Shown piece by piece: positions 18,939-31,114 of a DNA stretch of 64,000 bases (positions are counted from its first letter, which is position 1; each line of letters starts with the position of its first letter). The notes beneath the pieces are model-generated. The model worked only from the letters and a program-made list of their open reading frames with translations. It did not search any database and was not told the DNA's origin. A program made the translations under genes and the position numbers. Origin of the DNA: Chondrosia reniformis. Its lineage: Eukaryota > Porifera > Demospongiae > Chondrillida > Chondrillidae. The DNA lies in contig OX359200.1 of NCBI GenBank assembly GCA_947172415.1, positions 3,536,501 to 3,600,500 of the forward strand. Direction: 5' to 3'.

Positions 18939-21098
18939 TTATATGTACTAGCTGTGTGTAATAATATTACGTATTAGTTCTATGTACTAGGATGTAGTTG
19001 CATGTACTAGTTGTATGTACTAGGTGTAAGTACTAGGTGTAAGTCCTAGTAACAATCTATATTTACTAGTTCTATGTACTAGTTCTATGTACTAGTTGTA
19101 TGTACTAGTTATATGTACTAGCAACTGTTATACATAATACTTGTATGAACTAGTTATATGTACTCGATGTATGTACTGGTAACAATCTTTATTTAAATAT
19201 TGTATCTAATTGTTGTATGTACTAGTTGTTTGTAATTATATGTACTAGTTGTATTTACTAGTTGTGTGAAATGTTTATATGTACTAGTTATATGAACTAG
19301 TTGTAGGTACTGGCTGTATGTACTAGTTATATGTACTAGTTGGATTATACTAGTAACTAGTTGTATGTACTAATTTTATGTACTAGTTCTATGTATTAGC
19401 TTTATGTACTAGTTTTGTGAAATTGATGTATATACTGATTATATGTAGTAGTTGTATGGACTATTTCTTTGTACTAATTGTATGTACTAGTAACTAGTTA
19501 TATGTACTAGTTGTATGTACTAGTTTGATATGCTAGTTGGATTTAGTTATATATACGTACAGGTTGTGTGTACTAGTTGTGTGCTGTTGTTGTATGTACT
19601 AGTTATATGTACTAGTTGTATGTAGTAGTTGTATGTTGTTATATATATTTACTAGTTGTGTGTACTAATTGTATGTATATACTAGTTGTATATACTAGTT
19701 ATATGTACTAGTTGTATGTACTTATCTGTACTAGTTTTATGTGCTAGTTGTATGTTCTAGTGGGTAGTTGCATGTAATAGTTGTATGTACTTGTTTTAAG
19801 TATTAGGTTTATGTATAGTTGTAGGCAGAAGTTGTATGTACTAGTAACTTTAAGTATATACTAGTTGTATGTATTAGTTGTATTTAGTTGTATGTACTAC
19901 ATGTATGTACTAGTTGTGTGTATTTCTTGTCAGCACTAGTTATATTTACTAGTTTAAGTTTCTTGTATTATGTACTAGTTGTATATACTGTATAACTAGA
20001 TGTATGTGCTTGTTGTATTTATTAGTTGAATGTACTGGTTGTATGTACTAGTTTTATGTACTAGTTTTATGTACTAGTTCTATGTACTCGCTGTATATGT
20101 GTTGTAGGAAGTTGTGTGCACTACTTATATGCACTAGTTGTATGTACTAGATGTATGTACTAGTTGTATGAATTAATGTTATGTAGTAGTTGTATGTACT
20201 AGTAGTTAGTTGTATTTACTAGTTGTATGTACTAGTTGTATGTATTAGTTTTAAGTACCAGCTGTATGGACAATTTGTATGTACTTATATGGACTAGTTG
20301 TATGTACTAGTTGTGTGTAATTGTTGTATCTACTTGTTATATGTACTAGTTGTATGTACTAGTTGTTTTTACCAGTTTTATATACTAATAGTTTGAACTA
20401 GTTATAACTTGTATATATCAGTGGTATAATTTTTGTATGTACTAGTTATATTTACTAGTTGTAGTTACTAGTTTTATGTACTAGTTGTATGTAGTAGTGA
20501 CTAGTTGTATGTACTACCTGTATATACTTGTTGTATGTCCTAGTAGTATGGACTAGTTGTATGTAATGATTGTATGTACTAGTTCTATGTACTACTTTTT
20601 TTACTAGATTTATGTACTAATTGCATGTAGTTATAGGTACTACTGGTATGTTCTGGTTGTATGTACTAGTAACTGGATGTATGTTCTGGTTGTATGTACT
20701 AGTTGTATGTTCTAGTTGTATGTAGTTATATGTAATAGTTGTATGCATATACTAGTTGTTTTGTAATTATTTTATGTACTAGTTATATGTAGTAGTTGTA
20801 TGTAGTAGCTGAATGTGCTAGTTGTAAGTAATAGTAAGTACTTGCATGTACTAGTTATATGTACTAGTTGTATGTACTAGTTGTATGTACTAGGTGTATG
20901 TAGTAGTAACAATCTGTATTTACTAATTTTATTTACAAGTTGTATGTACTAGTTGTAAGTAATTATATGTACTAGTTGTATTTACTATTTGTGTGAAATT
21001 GTGGTATGTACTAGTTATATGTACTTGTTGCATGTACTAGTTGTATGTACTAGTTGTATGTAATAATTGTATGTATCAGATGTATGTACTTATATGTA
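18939..21098 (+). repeat. 13-bp satellite, block 9
   Basis: Satellite. The part up to about 20060 is closely similar to 33540-34690, including the rare segment TTTGATATGCTAGTTGGATT (near 19526 and 34111). Confidence 0.94.
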
Positions 21099-21547
21099 CA
21101 GTGTAACTGGGAAAATTTGCCACAATTCATTTAAGCACTTTTTGGCAGAATATTGAGTTTGGCGGATTAGCCAAATATCGTCATTGTGAAATTCTAATTA
21201 TAACCAGCTAAATAAAACGATGAACAATATTTGCTTTTGCGTTGCCATCGAATTCTTCCTCTTACAGTTACAAATCGGGAAATTTTCAAGTCAGTTTTGG
21301 AACGCTTAGAGGTAATCTCTAAGATTTATTTCGTACGATTAAAATGTTGATGAAAGCGGGGAATTACAAAGGTGGAAAACACCTATAAATGTACAATTGA
21401 GGCGTGAAAATAATGGCGGATGGTGGATTTGGCGGTTGGCAGATTACATATATACTTCAAGTATTTAAATGAATTCGTTTAATACGAACTCAGGCGGATT
21501 GGGGGATTGTGCGTATTAAGCGGGGGCAGATTATCCGGGTTACACTG
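21099..21547. mobile_element. pogo-like MITE, copy 4
   Basis: Complete copy with CAGTG ends and TA flanks. Its right portion (from about 21390) is included in a 574-bp tandem duplication. Confidence 0.85.
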
Positions 21548-22537
21548 TACTAGTAGTGTGTAATTATTGTACGTACTAGTACTAGTACTAGTTGTATATA
21601 CTAGTAGCTTGTTGCATATACTAGTTGTATATACAAGTAGTTAGTTGCATGTACTAGTTGTTTGAACAAGTTGTATGTAGTTATATGTACTACTTGTTTG
21701 TACTAGTTGTGTGTATTTTTTGTATGTACTAGTTGGATGTACTAGGTGTATGTTCTAGTTGTATGTACTTGTTGTATATGTGTTCTAGTATGTAGTTCTA
21801 TGCACTAATTTTATGTGCTATTTGCATGTACTAGATGCATGTACTAGTTGGATGTTCTAATTGTATGTAGTAATTGAATGAACTAGTAAAAAGTTGCATG
21901 TTCTATTTATATGTACTAGTTGTGGGTACTTGTTGTATATACTTGTTGTATGAACTAGTTATATGTACAATTGAGGCGAGAAAATAATGGCGGATGGTGG
22001 ATTTGGCAGTTGGCAGATTACATATATACTTCAAGTATTTAAATGAATTCGTTTAATACGAACTCAGGCGGATTGGGGGATTGTGCGTATTAAGCGGGGG
22101 CAGATTATCCGGGTTACACTGTACTAGTAGTGCGTAATTATTGTACGTACTAGTACTAGTACTAGTTGTATATACTAGTAGCTTGTTGCATATACTAGTT
22201 GTATATACAAGTAGTTAGTTGCATGTACTAGTTGTTTGAACAAGTTGTATGTAGTTATATGTACTACTTGCTTGTACTACTTGTGTGTATTTTTTGTATG
22301 TACTAGTTGTATGTACTAGTTGTATGTTCTAGTTGTATGTACTTGTTGTATATGTGTTCTAATATGTAGTTCTATGCACTAATTTTATGTGCTATTTGCA
22401 TGTACTAGATGCATGTACTAGTTGGATGTTTTAATTGTATGTAGTCGTTGAACTAGTAAAAAGTTGCATGTTCTATTTATATGTACTAGTTGTGGGTACT
22501 TGTTGTATATACTTGTTGTATGAACTAGTTATATGTA
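21390..22537 (+). repeat. 574-bp tandem duplication of MITE end plus satellite
   Basis: The segment 21390-21963 is repeated at 21964-22537 with few differences: the CATATATACTTCAAG marker is at 21447 and 22021. Each copy contains the MITE right end (21547 and 22121) followed by the same satellite variants. This shows duplication of an already composite unit. Confidence 0.85.
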
Positions 22538-25438
22538 CTAGTTGTGTGTACTGGCTGTATATAATAGGTGTATCTACTAGTAACTCTCTGTATTTACTAG
22601 TTGAATGTAGTAGTTGTATGTACTAGTACATAGTTGTATGTACTAATTGTATTTCCTAGTTGTATTTACTAGTTGTGTGTAATTGTTGTATGTACTAGTT
22701 ATATGTAGTAGTTGTGTGTAATAATTTTACGTACTAGTTCTATGTACTAGTAAGAAGTTGCATGTACTAGTTGCATGTACTAGGTGTAAGTACTAGTAAC
22801 AATCGGTATTTCCTAGTTATATGTACTAGTTGTATGTACTAGATGTATGTACTCGTAACAATCTTTATTAAAATATTGTATGTTCTTGTTGTATGTACTA
22901 TTTGTTTGTAATTATATGTACTAGTTGTATGTACTAGTTGTGTGAAATTGTTATATGTACTAATTATATGTAGTAGTTGTATGCAGTTATCATATGTACT
23001 AGTTATATGTATTAGTTTTATGTACTAGTTGTATGTACTAGGCGTATGTACTAGTTGTATGAAATAGCTGTATGTACTAGTTATATGCACTAGTTGTATA
23101 TAATAGTTGTATGTACTAGTTGTATGTACTGGTAACTAGTTGTATGTACTAGCTGCGTGTACTAGTTCTATGTAGTTATATATACTACTTGTATATACAA
23201 TTTGTGTGGATTTTTTGCATACTAGTTAAATTGGTAGCTACTAGTTTTATGTAATAGTTGAATGTACTAATAAGTAAATGTGTGTAGTAATTGTATGTAC
23301 TAGTTGTATGTTCTAGTTGTATATACTAGTTGTATGTACTAGCTGTATGTACTAGTTCTATGTACCCATTGTATATACTGGTTGTATGTACTAGTAAATG
23401 GTTGCCTGTACTAGTTATATGTACTAGTTGTATGTCATAATTGTACGTTCTAGTTTTATGTACTTGTAAGTAGTTGCATGTACTAGTTATAGGTTCTTGT
23501 TGTATGTAATAGCTGTATATATTAGTTATATAAATTAGTTGTATGTACTTTTTGTATGTACTAGTTCTATGTATTAGTTCTATGTACTAGTTGTATATAT
23601 GTTCTAGTAAGCAGTTGTATGTACTAGTTATATGTACTAAGTGTATGTACTAGATGTATGGACTAGTGTATGTACTAATTGTATGTACTAGTTGTATGTA
23701 CTAGTAACTATCAGAATATACTAGTTGTATGGACCAGTTGTTTGAACTAGTTGTATGCAGTTATATATAATACTTGTATGTGCTAGTTGTGTGTATTTTT
23801 CGTATGTACTAGTAACTAGATGTATGTACTTGTTGTATTTACTTGTTGAATGTTCTAGTTGTATGTTCTAGTTGTATGTACATGCTGTATATGTGTTCTA
23901 GTAAGTAGTTGATGCACTAGGCATATGTACTAGTTGTATGAACTAGATGTATGTACTAGTTGAATGTACAAATTTTATGTACTAGTAGTATGTACTAGTA
24001 GTTTGTTGTATTTACTAGTTGTATGTACTAGTTGTATGTATTAGCTGTATGTACTAGGTGTATGAAGGAGTAGCAATCTGTACTTATATACTAGTTGTAA
24101 GCACTAGTTGTATTTAAAATTTGTATGTAGTTATATGGACTTGTTTTATGTACTAATTGTTTTTGCTAGTTTTATGTATTCGCTGTTTGAACTAGTTGAA
24201 TGTAGTTATATGTACTACTTGTATGTACTAGTTGTGTGCTATGTCTGTATGTACTAGTTATATTTACTAGTTGTAGTTACTAGTTTCATATTAATTGTAT
24301 GTACAAGTTGCATGTACTAGTATCTAGATGTATGTATTAGTTGTAAGTAGTATATAGTTGTATGAATAAGTTCTATGTACTAATTGTATGTACTAGCTCT
24401 TGTACTAATTGTATGTACTAGTTGTATGTACTAGTAACTATCAGAATTTACTAGTTGTATGTACTAGTTGTATGTACTAGTTGTGTGTATTTTTCGTATG
24501 TACTAGTAACTAGATGTATTTACTTGTTGTAGTTAGTAGTTTTATGTACTAGTTATATGAACTAATTGTATGTACTAATTGTGTGTAATTGTTATATGTA
24601 TTACTTATATTTACTTGTTGTAGTTACTAGTTGTATGTACTAGTTGTATGTAGCAGTAACTAGTTATATGTACAAGTTGACTGTACTAATTGTATATACT
24701 AGTAACTAGTTGTATGTACTGGTTGTATGTACTAGTTCTATGTACTAGTTTTTTATACTAGATGTATGTACTAGTTGTAAGTAGTTATAGGTAATACTGG
24801 TATGTTATAGTTGTGCGTAATTTTGTATACTAGTTATATTTACTAGTTGTAGTTACTAGATTATTGTACTAGTTGTATGTTCTGGTTGTATCTAATAATT
24901 GTATGTACCAGATGTATATACTAGGTGTAAGAACTAGGAACAATCTGTATTTACTAGTTGTAGGGACTAGTTGTATATACTTGTTGTATGTAGTAGTTGT
25001 ATGTCCTAATTGTTCGTACTAGTTGTAAGTACCAGTAAGTAGTTGCATGTACTGGTTATATGTAACAGTTGTATGAACTAGTTGTATGTACCAGGTGTAT
25101 GTACTAGTAACAATCTGTATTTACTAATTGTATGTACTAGTGCATGTTATAATATGTACTAGTTTTATGTGCTAGTTGTGTGAAATTGTTGTATGTATTA
25201 GTTATATGTACTAGTTGTATGTACTAGCTGTATGTACTAGTTATATCAACTAGTTGTATGTACTTGTTGTATGTACTAGTTGTATGTACTAGTAACTAGT
25301 TATATGCACTAGTAGAATTTACTAGTTCTGGGAATTGTTGAATGTACTAGTTATATGTACTAGCTGTATGTACTATTTATATGTACTATTTATATGCACT
25401 AATTGCACTAATTGTAAGTATATACTAGCTGTATGAAC
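22538..25438 (+). repeat. 13-bp satellite, block 10
   Basis: Satellite without insertions. Variants such as GTAACTATCAGAATATACTAG and GGTGTAAGAACTAGGAACAATC also occur near 3.6 and 1.9 kb, so long stretches are paralogous to block 2. Confidence 0.94.
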
Positions 25439-25557
25439 AACAAGAGTCGATCTGAAATTAGTTTACCAGATATCCATGAAAACCAGTCAAGTATTTCGAG
25501 TTTACTCAGGGTCGCCTAGGCCCCCACAAGTTTTTTAAACTCAAACTCCTTGCTTTT
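25439..25557 (+). repeat. Dispersed repeat A, copy 3, right end only
   Basis: Matches the last ~120 bp of repeat A, from CAACAAGAGTCGATCTGAAAT to the GTTTTTTAAACTC palindrome. The GC-hairpin end is missing. Confidence 0.85.
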
Positions 25558-27741
25558 GAATCAACTAATTTTAATTACTATTTGTAGATACTAATTGTAT
25601 GTATTAGTTGTATGTAGTAGTAACTAGTTGTATGTACTACTTGTATGTACTCTTTGAATGTACTAGTTGAATGTACTAGTTCTATGGAATAGTTGAATGT
25701 ACTAGTTCTATGGAATAGTTGAATGTACTAGTTCTATGGAATAGTTGAATGTACTAGTTTTATGTACTAGTTGTAAGAACTTGTTGTATAGGTGTTCTAG
25801 TATGTAGTTTCTTGCATCATCTATATGAACTAGTTGTATGTACTAGATGTATGTACTAGTTGTAGGTAGTTATTGTATATAGTAGTGGTCTCTACTAGTA
25901 ATTAGTTGCATGTACTAGTTATATGAACTAGTTGTATATACTAGTTGTATGTACTAGGTGTATGTACTAGTTGTATTTACTAGTTGTATGTACTAGTTGT
26001 TTTTACTAACTGTATGTAGTAATTATATTTACTAGTTGTAGTTACTAATTGTATGTACTAGTTGTATGTACTAGTAACTAGATATATGGACTAGTTGTAT
26101 GTAGTAGTTGTATGTACTAATGGTATGTACTAGTTGTAAGTACTAATAAGTAGTTGCATGTACTAGTTATATGTAATAGCTGTATGAACTAGTTGTAGGT
26201 ACTAGTTGTAGGTACTTGTAACAATCTGTATTTACTAATTGTGTATGCCAGTTGAATGTACTAGTTTTAAGTAATTATAGGTACTAGTTGTATGTACTAG
26301 TTGTGTGAAATTGTTGAATGTACTAGTTGTTTGAACTAGTTGTATGTAATTATATGTACTACTTGTATGTACTAGTTGTGTGAAATTTGTGTATGAACTA
26401 GTTAGATTTACTAGTTGTAGTTACTAATTGTATGTACTAGTTTTATGTACTAGTAACTAGATATATACACTAGTTGTATGTAGTTGTTGTATGTACTAAT
26501 GGTATATATTAGTTGTAATTACTAATACGTAGTTGCATGTACTAGTTATATGTAATAGTTGTATGAAGTAGTTGTAGGTATTAGGTGTAGGTACTAGGAA
26601 CAATCTGTATTTACTAATTGTATATACCAGTTGAATGTATATACTAGTTTTAAGTAATAATATGCACTAGTTGTATGTACTAGTTGTGTGAAATTGTTGT
26701 ATGTACTAGTTATATATACTAGTTGTGTGAAATTGTTGTATGAACTAGTTATATGTATTTATATGTACTACTTGTATGTACTAGTTGTGTGAAATTTGTG
26801 TATGAACTAGTTATATTTACTAGTTGTAGTTACAAGTTGTATGTACTAGTTGTATGTACTAGTTGTATGTACTTGTAACTAGATTTTTTAACTAGTTGTA
26901 TGTACTATTTCTATGTACTCTTTGTATGTACTAGTCATATGTACTTGTTGAATGTACTTGTAGTTGTATATATCTTCTAGTCAGTAGTTGTATGTACTAG
27001 TTATATGTACTAGTTGTATGTACTAGCTGTTGTACCAGTGGTTTGAACTAATTGTATGTACTAGTAACAATCTGTATTTACTTGTTGCATATACTAGTTA
27101 TATGTACTGGGTGTATATACTAGTTATTTGTACTCTTTGTATGTACTAATTATATTTAATAGGTGTATGTACAAGAAACAATCTGTATTTACTAGTTGTA
27201 TAGACTAATTGTATGCACTAGTTGTATGTATTTATATGTAGCAGTTGTATGTACTAGTGGTGTGAAATTTTTGTATGTACTAGTTGTATGTACTAGTTGA
27301 ATGTACTAGGTGTGTGTAATTTTTGTATCTACTAAGTATATTTACTAGTTGCAGTTACCGGTTGTGTGTACTAGTTCTATATAGTATTGATTAGTTTTAT
27401 GTACTTCTTGTATGGACTATTATTATGTGCTATTTGTATGTACTAAGTATATTTAATAGGTGTATGTACCAGAAACAATCTGTATTTACTAGTTGTATAG
27501 ACTAATTGTATGCACTAGTTGTATGTATTTATATGTAGCAGTTGTATGTACTAGTGGTGTGTAATGTTTGTATGTACTAGTTAATTGTACTAGTTGTATA
27601 TACTAGCTGTATGTACTAGTTATATGTACTAGTTGTTTGTATTAGTTGTATGTACTAGTTGTATGTACTATTATGTAGTTGTATGTACCAGTTATATGTA
27701 GTAGTTGTATGAACTAGCTGTATTTACTAGTTGTATGTACT
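25558..27741 (+). repeat. 13-bp satellite, block 11
   Basis: Satellite up to the LINE. Near 25666-25755 a 26-bp (2 x 13) unit, CTAGTTCTATGGAATAGTTG-type, is repeated three times. The final GTATGTACT (27733-27741) matches the bases after the LINE and serves as its target duplication. Confidence 0.93.
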
Positions 27742-27863
27742 GTCGTGGGAATTGGAGGCTGTGGTTCCGAGCTGACAAGAGGATGGGTATTGTCCAGTTC
27801 AACCCCCCGACGGAGTAGGGTGCTTAGCCCCTCATGTGGCATCCTGTGGCTAAATCAGCCTCC
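27742..27863 (+). ncRNA. HDV-like self-cleaving ribozyme at the LINE 5' end
   Basis: A nested double pseudoknot can be drawn by eye. P1: GTCGTGG (27742-27748) with CCCCGAC (27805-27811), one T-C mismatch. P2: GGAGGCTG (27754-27761) with CAGCCTCC (27856-27863), perfect. P3: GGTT (27763-27766) with AACC (27801-27804). P1.1: CC (27767-27768) with GG (27812-27813). P4 about 27815-27822 with 27840-27847. The joining strand has CTAA (27850-27853) with the expected catalytic C. Predicted cleavage falls exactly at the element boundary, before G27742. R2 elements are known to use HDV-like ribozymes here; the fold is my inference. Confidence 0.75.
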
Positions 27864-28057
27864 CTGTCAGGATGGGCTAACCCCCCGTCTGGCAGCTACA
27901 CTGGGTTACGTTACGTCATGAGAATAACAATTTTCAAGACAGGCTGTGGCCTAGGTGCACCGGGGGAGAAGAAAACCCTGGGTCAACCAGAATAGGCGAT
28001 TCCACTGGTGCCTCACAGGTAGATGTACCTGAATGTAAAAACCCTTCTTCAGTCCCC

Positions 28058-31000
28058 GTGACGGGCCAACCAGCCCTATGGACCGAGGAAATGGTTAGGG
28101 CACTAATTGATTGCTTTGAGCGATCTGAACCCAAAAGAGGTGGCTATCAGAAGCGTTTAGAGCGGGAATGGCTGAGCAAATACCCACATTTGCCTCAGAC
28201 CGGTCGAACCCTTGCCTTCCAAGCCAAAAGGAGCTTGGTAGGAGACGGAGTACTGCAAGTAACGGGTAGCCGAGATTTAAATTTGGTTAATGATGCACCG
28301 CAAGGTGCCTCTAGAAGGAGAAGGATCCAAGGGGTGATCTGGAACCTTCAGAGGGATAATATCCTCATGGAGCTCTACCGAGAAAGTAAGCCCATGGAAA
28401 AGGGGTATGCCGAGCGGTTGTACCAGGCTTGGAATGCTGCAATGCCAGACCATAAAACCACAAAGGTAGCGCTAACTACAAGACTTAGTAGAATCCGCAG
28501 AGGTCAAGGTCTCTCAAGACTAAACCTTGTGGAACCTGACTCTTGTGGTGTAGCCACCCTAACTGGGACTGTGGAGGAAGGTGTGGGAGCCCAGGGACAG
28601 GAGGAGCTTCACCAAGTTCAGGCTGGGACTGAACAAAATGGTGAGCAGCCTACAGTCCCTGTTGAAACTCCTGCACATGATCATCCCAGACCCAGGACAA
28701 GTGGCAATGATAATCTGATGCAACTTTTAGGCAAAGCAAAAGATGCCTGTCTCCGAAAGAAACCTGGAGATTTCTCTGGAAGAAAACCCTGTGGGGCAGT
28801 GCGGTTCAACCATGTTGATACGGCACTGCTTCAGGAGGCCAATGATTGGGTGGAGAAAGAGTGGCAGGAAGGCCCTAGGTCGGCCTGGCACCTGAACTGC
28901 CTGGTCTACTCTGTTGCTATGGCTGTGAGGGGAAAAACAACCAACGAATCGCAGCCATGCAACCAGGGAAGGAAATCAGATAATCAGAAGGGAAGTAAGA
29001 GACAGGAAGGTCACATTAGTGACAGGAAGGCCAAGGGCCTTAGGTTTAGAAGACTGCTTGCCTGGTTGGATGTGGAAATAGCGCGTCAACAGAATAATAA
29101 TCCTATGACCAAACGCCAGAAAGTACTCCGAAGAAAGCTTAGGAGGGAGTTCCATTCATTAAACCTGAATGTGCTGATCAGAGCTCGGGAACAGACACTG
29201 GGGAAACTCAGGGTCTGGACCCTACAAGAGCGAAGATCATCTGAACGCAGGAAATTCCAGGAACAAAACCACCTTTGGAATACCCAAAGGAAGTTACGGA
29301 TGAATGGCAATGTTCCAACCTCCAATGAAGCTCCCTCAATTGAGGTAGTGAGAGACTTTTGGACAAAGATTGTAGGTACTGTTGGTAAGGTCAACAAAGA
29401 CGACCCAGGGGTGAAAGAATGGCTAAAGGAAACCAAAAAGAGGGTGGGTAGAACCTCCTCTGAAGGTCCTGATAGCATTGATGAGACCAAACTGAGGAAG
29501 GCCTTGAAAAAGGCAAAAAGCTGGTCTGCCCCTGGGCCGGATGGCATCCACACTTTTTGGTGGAAAGCACTCCCCTCTGCACAGTCTGCCTTGGCAGATG
29601 TACTACAGAGGGTGGTGAGCGGAGATCTGTCAGTCCCAGACTGGCTTACAAGGGGTCGCACTCTACTCATCCCCAAAAAGGGTGACCCGAAAAGTGCGGC
29701 CAACTACCGACCTATTGCGTGTCTCAACACAATGTACAAGGCTGTCACAGCATACATTGCGTCAGAACTACTCACTTACACCTACACTAATGATCTTTTG
29801 CCTATGGCCCAAAGGGCCATGAGGAAAGGGAGGTGGGGCTGTGTGGACTGTCTACTGCTGGATCAATCAATCGGTCTAGACGCCAAAATTATGGGTAAGC
29901 CCCTTAGTGTGGCATGGATCGATTATGAGAAGGCATATGACAGAGTCCCTCACAAGTGGGTGATGAAGGTGCTAAAAACCATCAAGTGCCCAGATTGGAT
30001 CAGGAGGTCTATAGAGCTCTTCTCCAAACACTGGGCTACTGTGCTTGAGTTGAGGACTGCGGGGAAGGTGGTTAGGAGCACCCCTGTTAAATATAACAGG
30101 GGACTCTTCCAAGGAGACTCCTTATCGCCACTCCTCTTTTGTCTGGCCATAGCTCCCATATCCCAAGTTCTTAACAGAACCAAGGGATATGCCCTCTGGC
30201 ATAATGGGGAAAGGAACACCATGTCACACTTGTTGTACATGGATGACCTTAAGATATATGCTGGAGGGCCTGATAAACTCAGGGAAGCCATGGAATGTGT
30301 GGAGAAAACCTCAAATGCCATTGGCATGAGATTTGGAGTGAGAAAGTGTGGAACAGCTCACATGCAAAAGGGGAAAGTTCTGGCTGGCCCAGACAACCCT
30401 GAACGCAGTGAAGAATCCATAAGGAGCCTTGAAAAAGGTACTACTTATAAGTACCTAGGGCTAGAACAACTGTTTGAGGTAGATGACAGCAAGGTCAAAG
30501 CTTGCTTGATCAACGAATTGAGGAGGAGACTCCACAAGGTGTGGGGCTCTCACCTCAATGGTAAGAATGCTGCAGAAGCCTCTAACATGTTGTGTGCCTC
30601 TCTATTGAGATACTCTTACCCAGTTTTGAAGTGGACTCAAAGTGAGCTTCCAAAACTGGACCGAATGGTGAGAAAGATCATGAGAAAGTACCAGTGTCAT
30701 CACTATAACTCTGCCATTGAAAGAGTGAATTTGCCTCGCTCTAAAGGTGGTAGAGGGCTCTGTAGTTTTCCTTTGGATCACGACAGGGCTGTTGTGAATC
30801 TGGCAAGATACCTCCATACTGCCAATGATCCACTCATAGCTGTGGTGGTTAAAATCCAAAAGTGGCTAGAGTGCTCAAAGCAGAGGAGGACTGTCTTGAA
30901 AGAAGCCAGATTGATACTGAGAAGCCACGGAATAGAACTAGAACCGGAAATGTGGCTGAAGACAGATCCCTCACAAAATAGTGTAAGAGAATGGAGGAGA

Positions 31001-31114
31001 GTGGCACGTGAGCTCCGGGAGGCTCAGACTGAAAGGTTAAAAAGTAACCTAGCCGAAAAGTCTCACCAGGGCTCATACCACAGACAAGTCACAAATAGGG
31101 AGTCTTATGTGTGA
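28058..31114 (+). CDS. R2-like LINE protein: SANT-like domains and reverse transcriptase
   Basis: A 1018-codon open frame. Two SANT/Myb-like segments lie near residues 8-65 (LWTEEMVRALIDCFE) and 100-155 (IWNLQRDNILMELYRES); these probably bind DNA. The RT follows, with APGPDGI near 491, WIDYEKAYDRV (catalytic Asp near 622), FQGDSLSPLLF near 685 and YMDD near 727-730. The listed start is a GTG. The frame is open from 27881 right after the ribozyme, but the first in-frame ATG is at 28091, so initiation may be non-AUG. It ends at a TGA (31112-31114); the same frame continues with the endonuclease domain, so the stop is probably a point mutation. Confidence 0.92.
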   Translation: MTGQPALWTEEMVRALIDCFERSEPKRGGYQKRLEREWLSKYPHLPQTGRTLAFQAKRSLVGDGVLQVTGSRDLNLVNDAPQGASRRRRIQGVIWNLQRDNILMELYRESKPMEKGYAERLYQAWNAAMPDHKTTKVALTTRLSRIRRGQGLSRLNLVEPDSCGVATLTGTVEEGVGAQGQEELHQVQAGTEQNGEQPTVPVETPAHDHPRPRTSGNDNLMQLLGKAKDACLRKKPGDFSGRKPCGAVRFNHVDTALLQEANDWVEKEWQEGPRSAWHLNCLVYSVAMAVRGKTTNESQPCNQGRKSDNQKGSKRQEGHISDRKAKGLRFRRLLAWLDVEIARQQNNNPMTKRQKVLRRKLRREFHSLNLNVLIRAREQTLGKLRVWTLQERRSSERRKFQEQNHLWNTQRKLRMNGNVPTSNEAPSIEVVRDFWTKIVGTVGKVNKDDPGVKEWLKETKKRVGRTSSEGPDSIDETKLRKALKKAKSWSAPGPDGIHTFWWKALPSAQSALADVLQRVVSGDLSVPDWLTRGRTLLIPKKGDPKSAANYRPIACLNTMYKAVTAYIASELLTYTYTNDLLPMAQRAMRKGRWGCVDCLLLDQSIGLDAKIMGKPLSVAWIDYEKAYDRVPHKWVMKVLKTIKCPDWIRRSIELFSKHWATVLELRTAGKVVRSTPVKYNRGLFQGDSLSPLLFCLAIAPISQVLNRTKGYALWHNGERNTMSHLLYMDDLKIYAGGPDKLREAMECVEKTSNAIGMRFGVRKCGTAHMQKGKVLAGPDNPERSEESIRSLEKGTTYKYLGLEQLFEVDDSKVKACLINELRRRLHKVWGSHLNGKNAAEASNMLCASLLRYSYPVLKWTQSELPKLDRMVRKIMRKYQCHHYNSAIERVNLPRSKGGRGLCSFPLDHDRAVVNLARYLHTANDPLIAVVVKIQKWLECSKQRRTVLKEARLILRSHGIELEPEMWLKTDPSQNSVREWRRVARELREAQTERLKSNLAEKSHQGSYHRQVTNRESYV

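Noticed and set aside
27959-27990. EENPGS in the upstream LINE frame resembles a 2A motif
   Set aside because: The required final Pro is Ser and the Asp-x-Glu context is absent; likely chance.
29086-29703. 205-codon minus-strand frame inside the LINE
   Set aside because: Antisense shadow of the RT coding frame.
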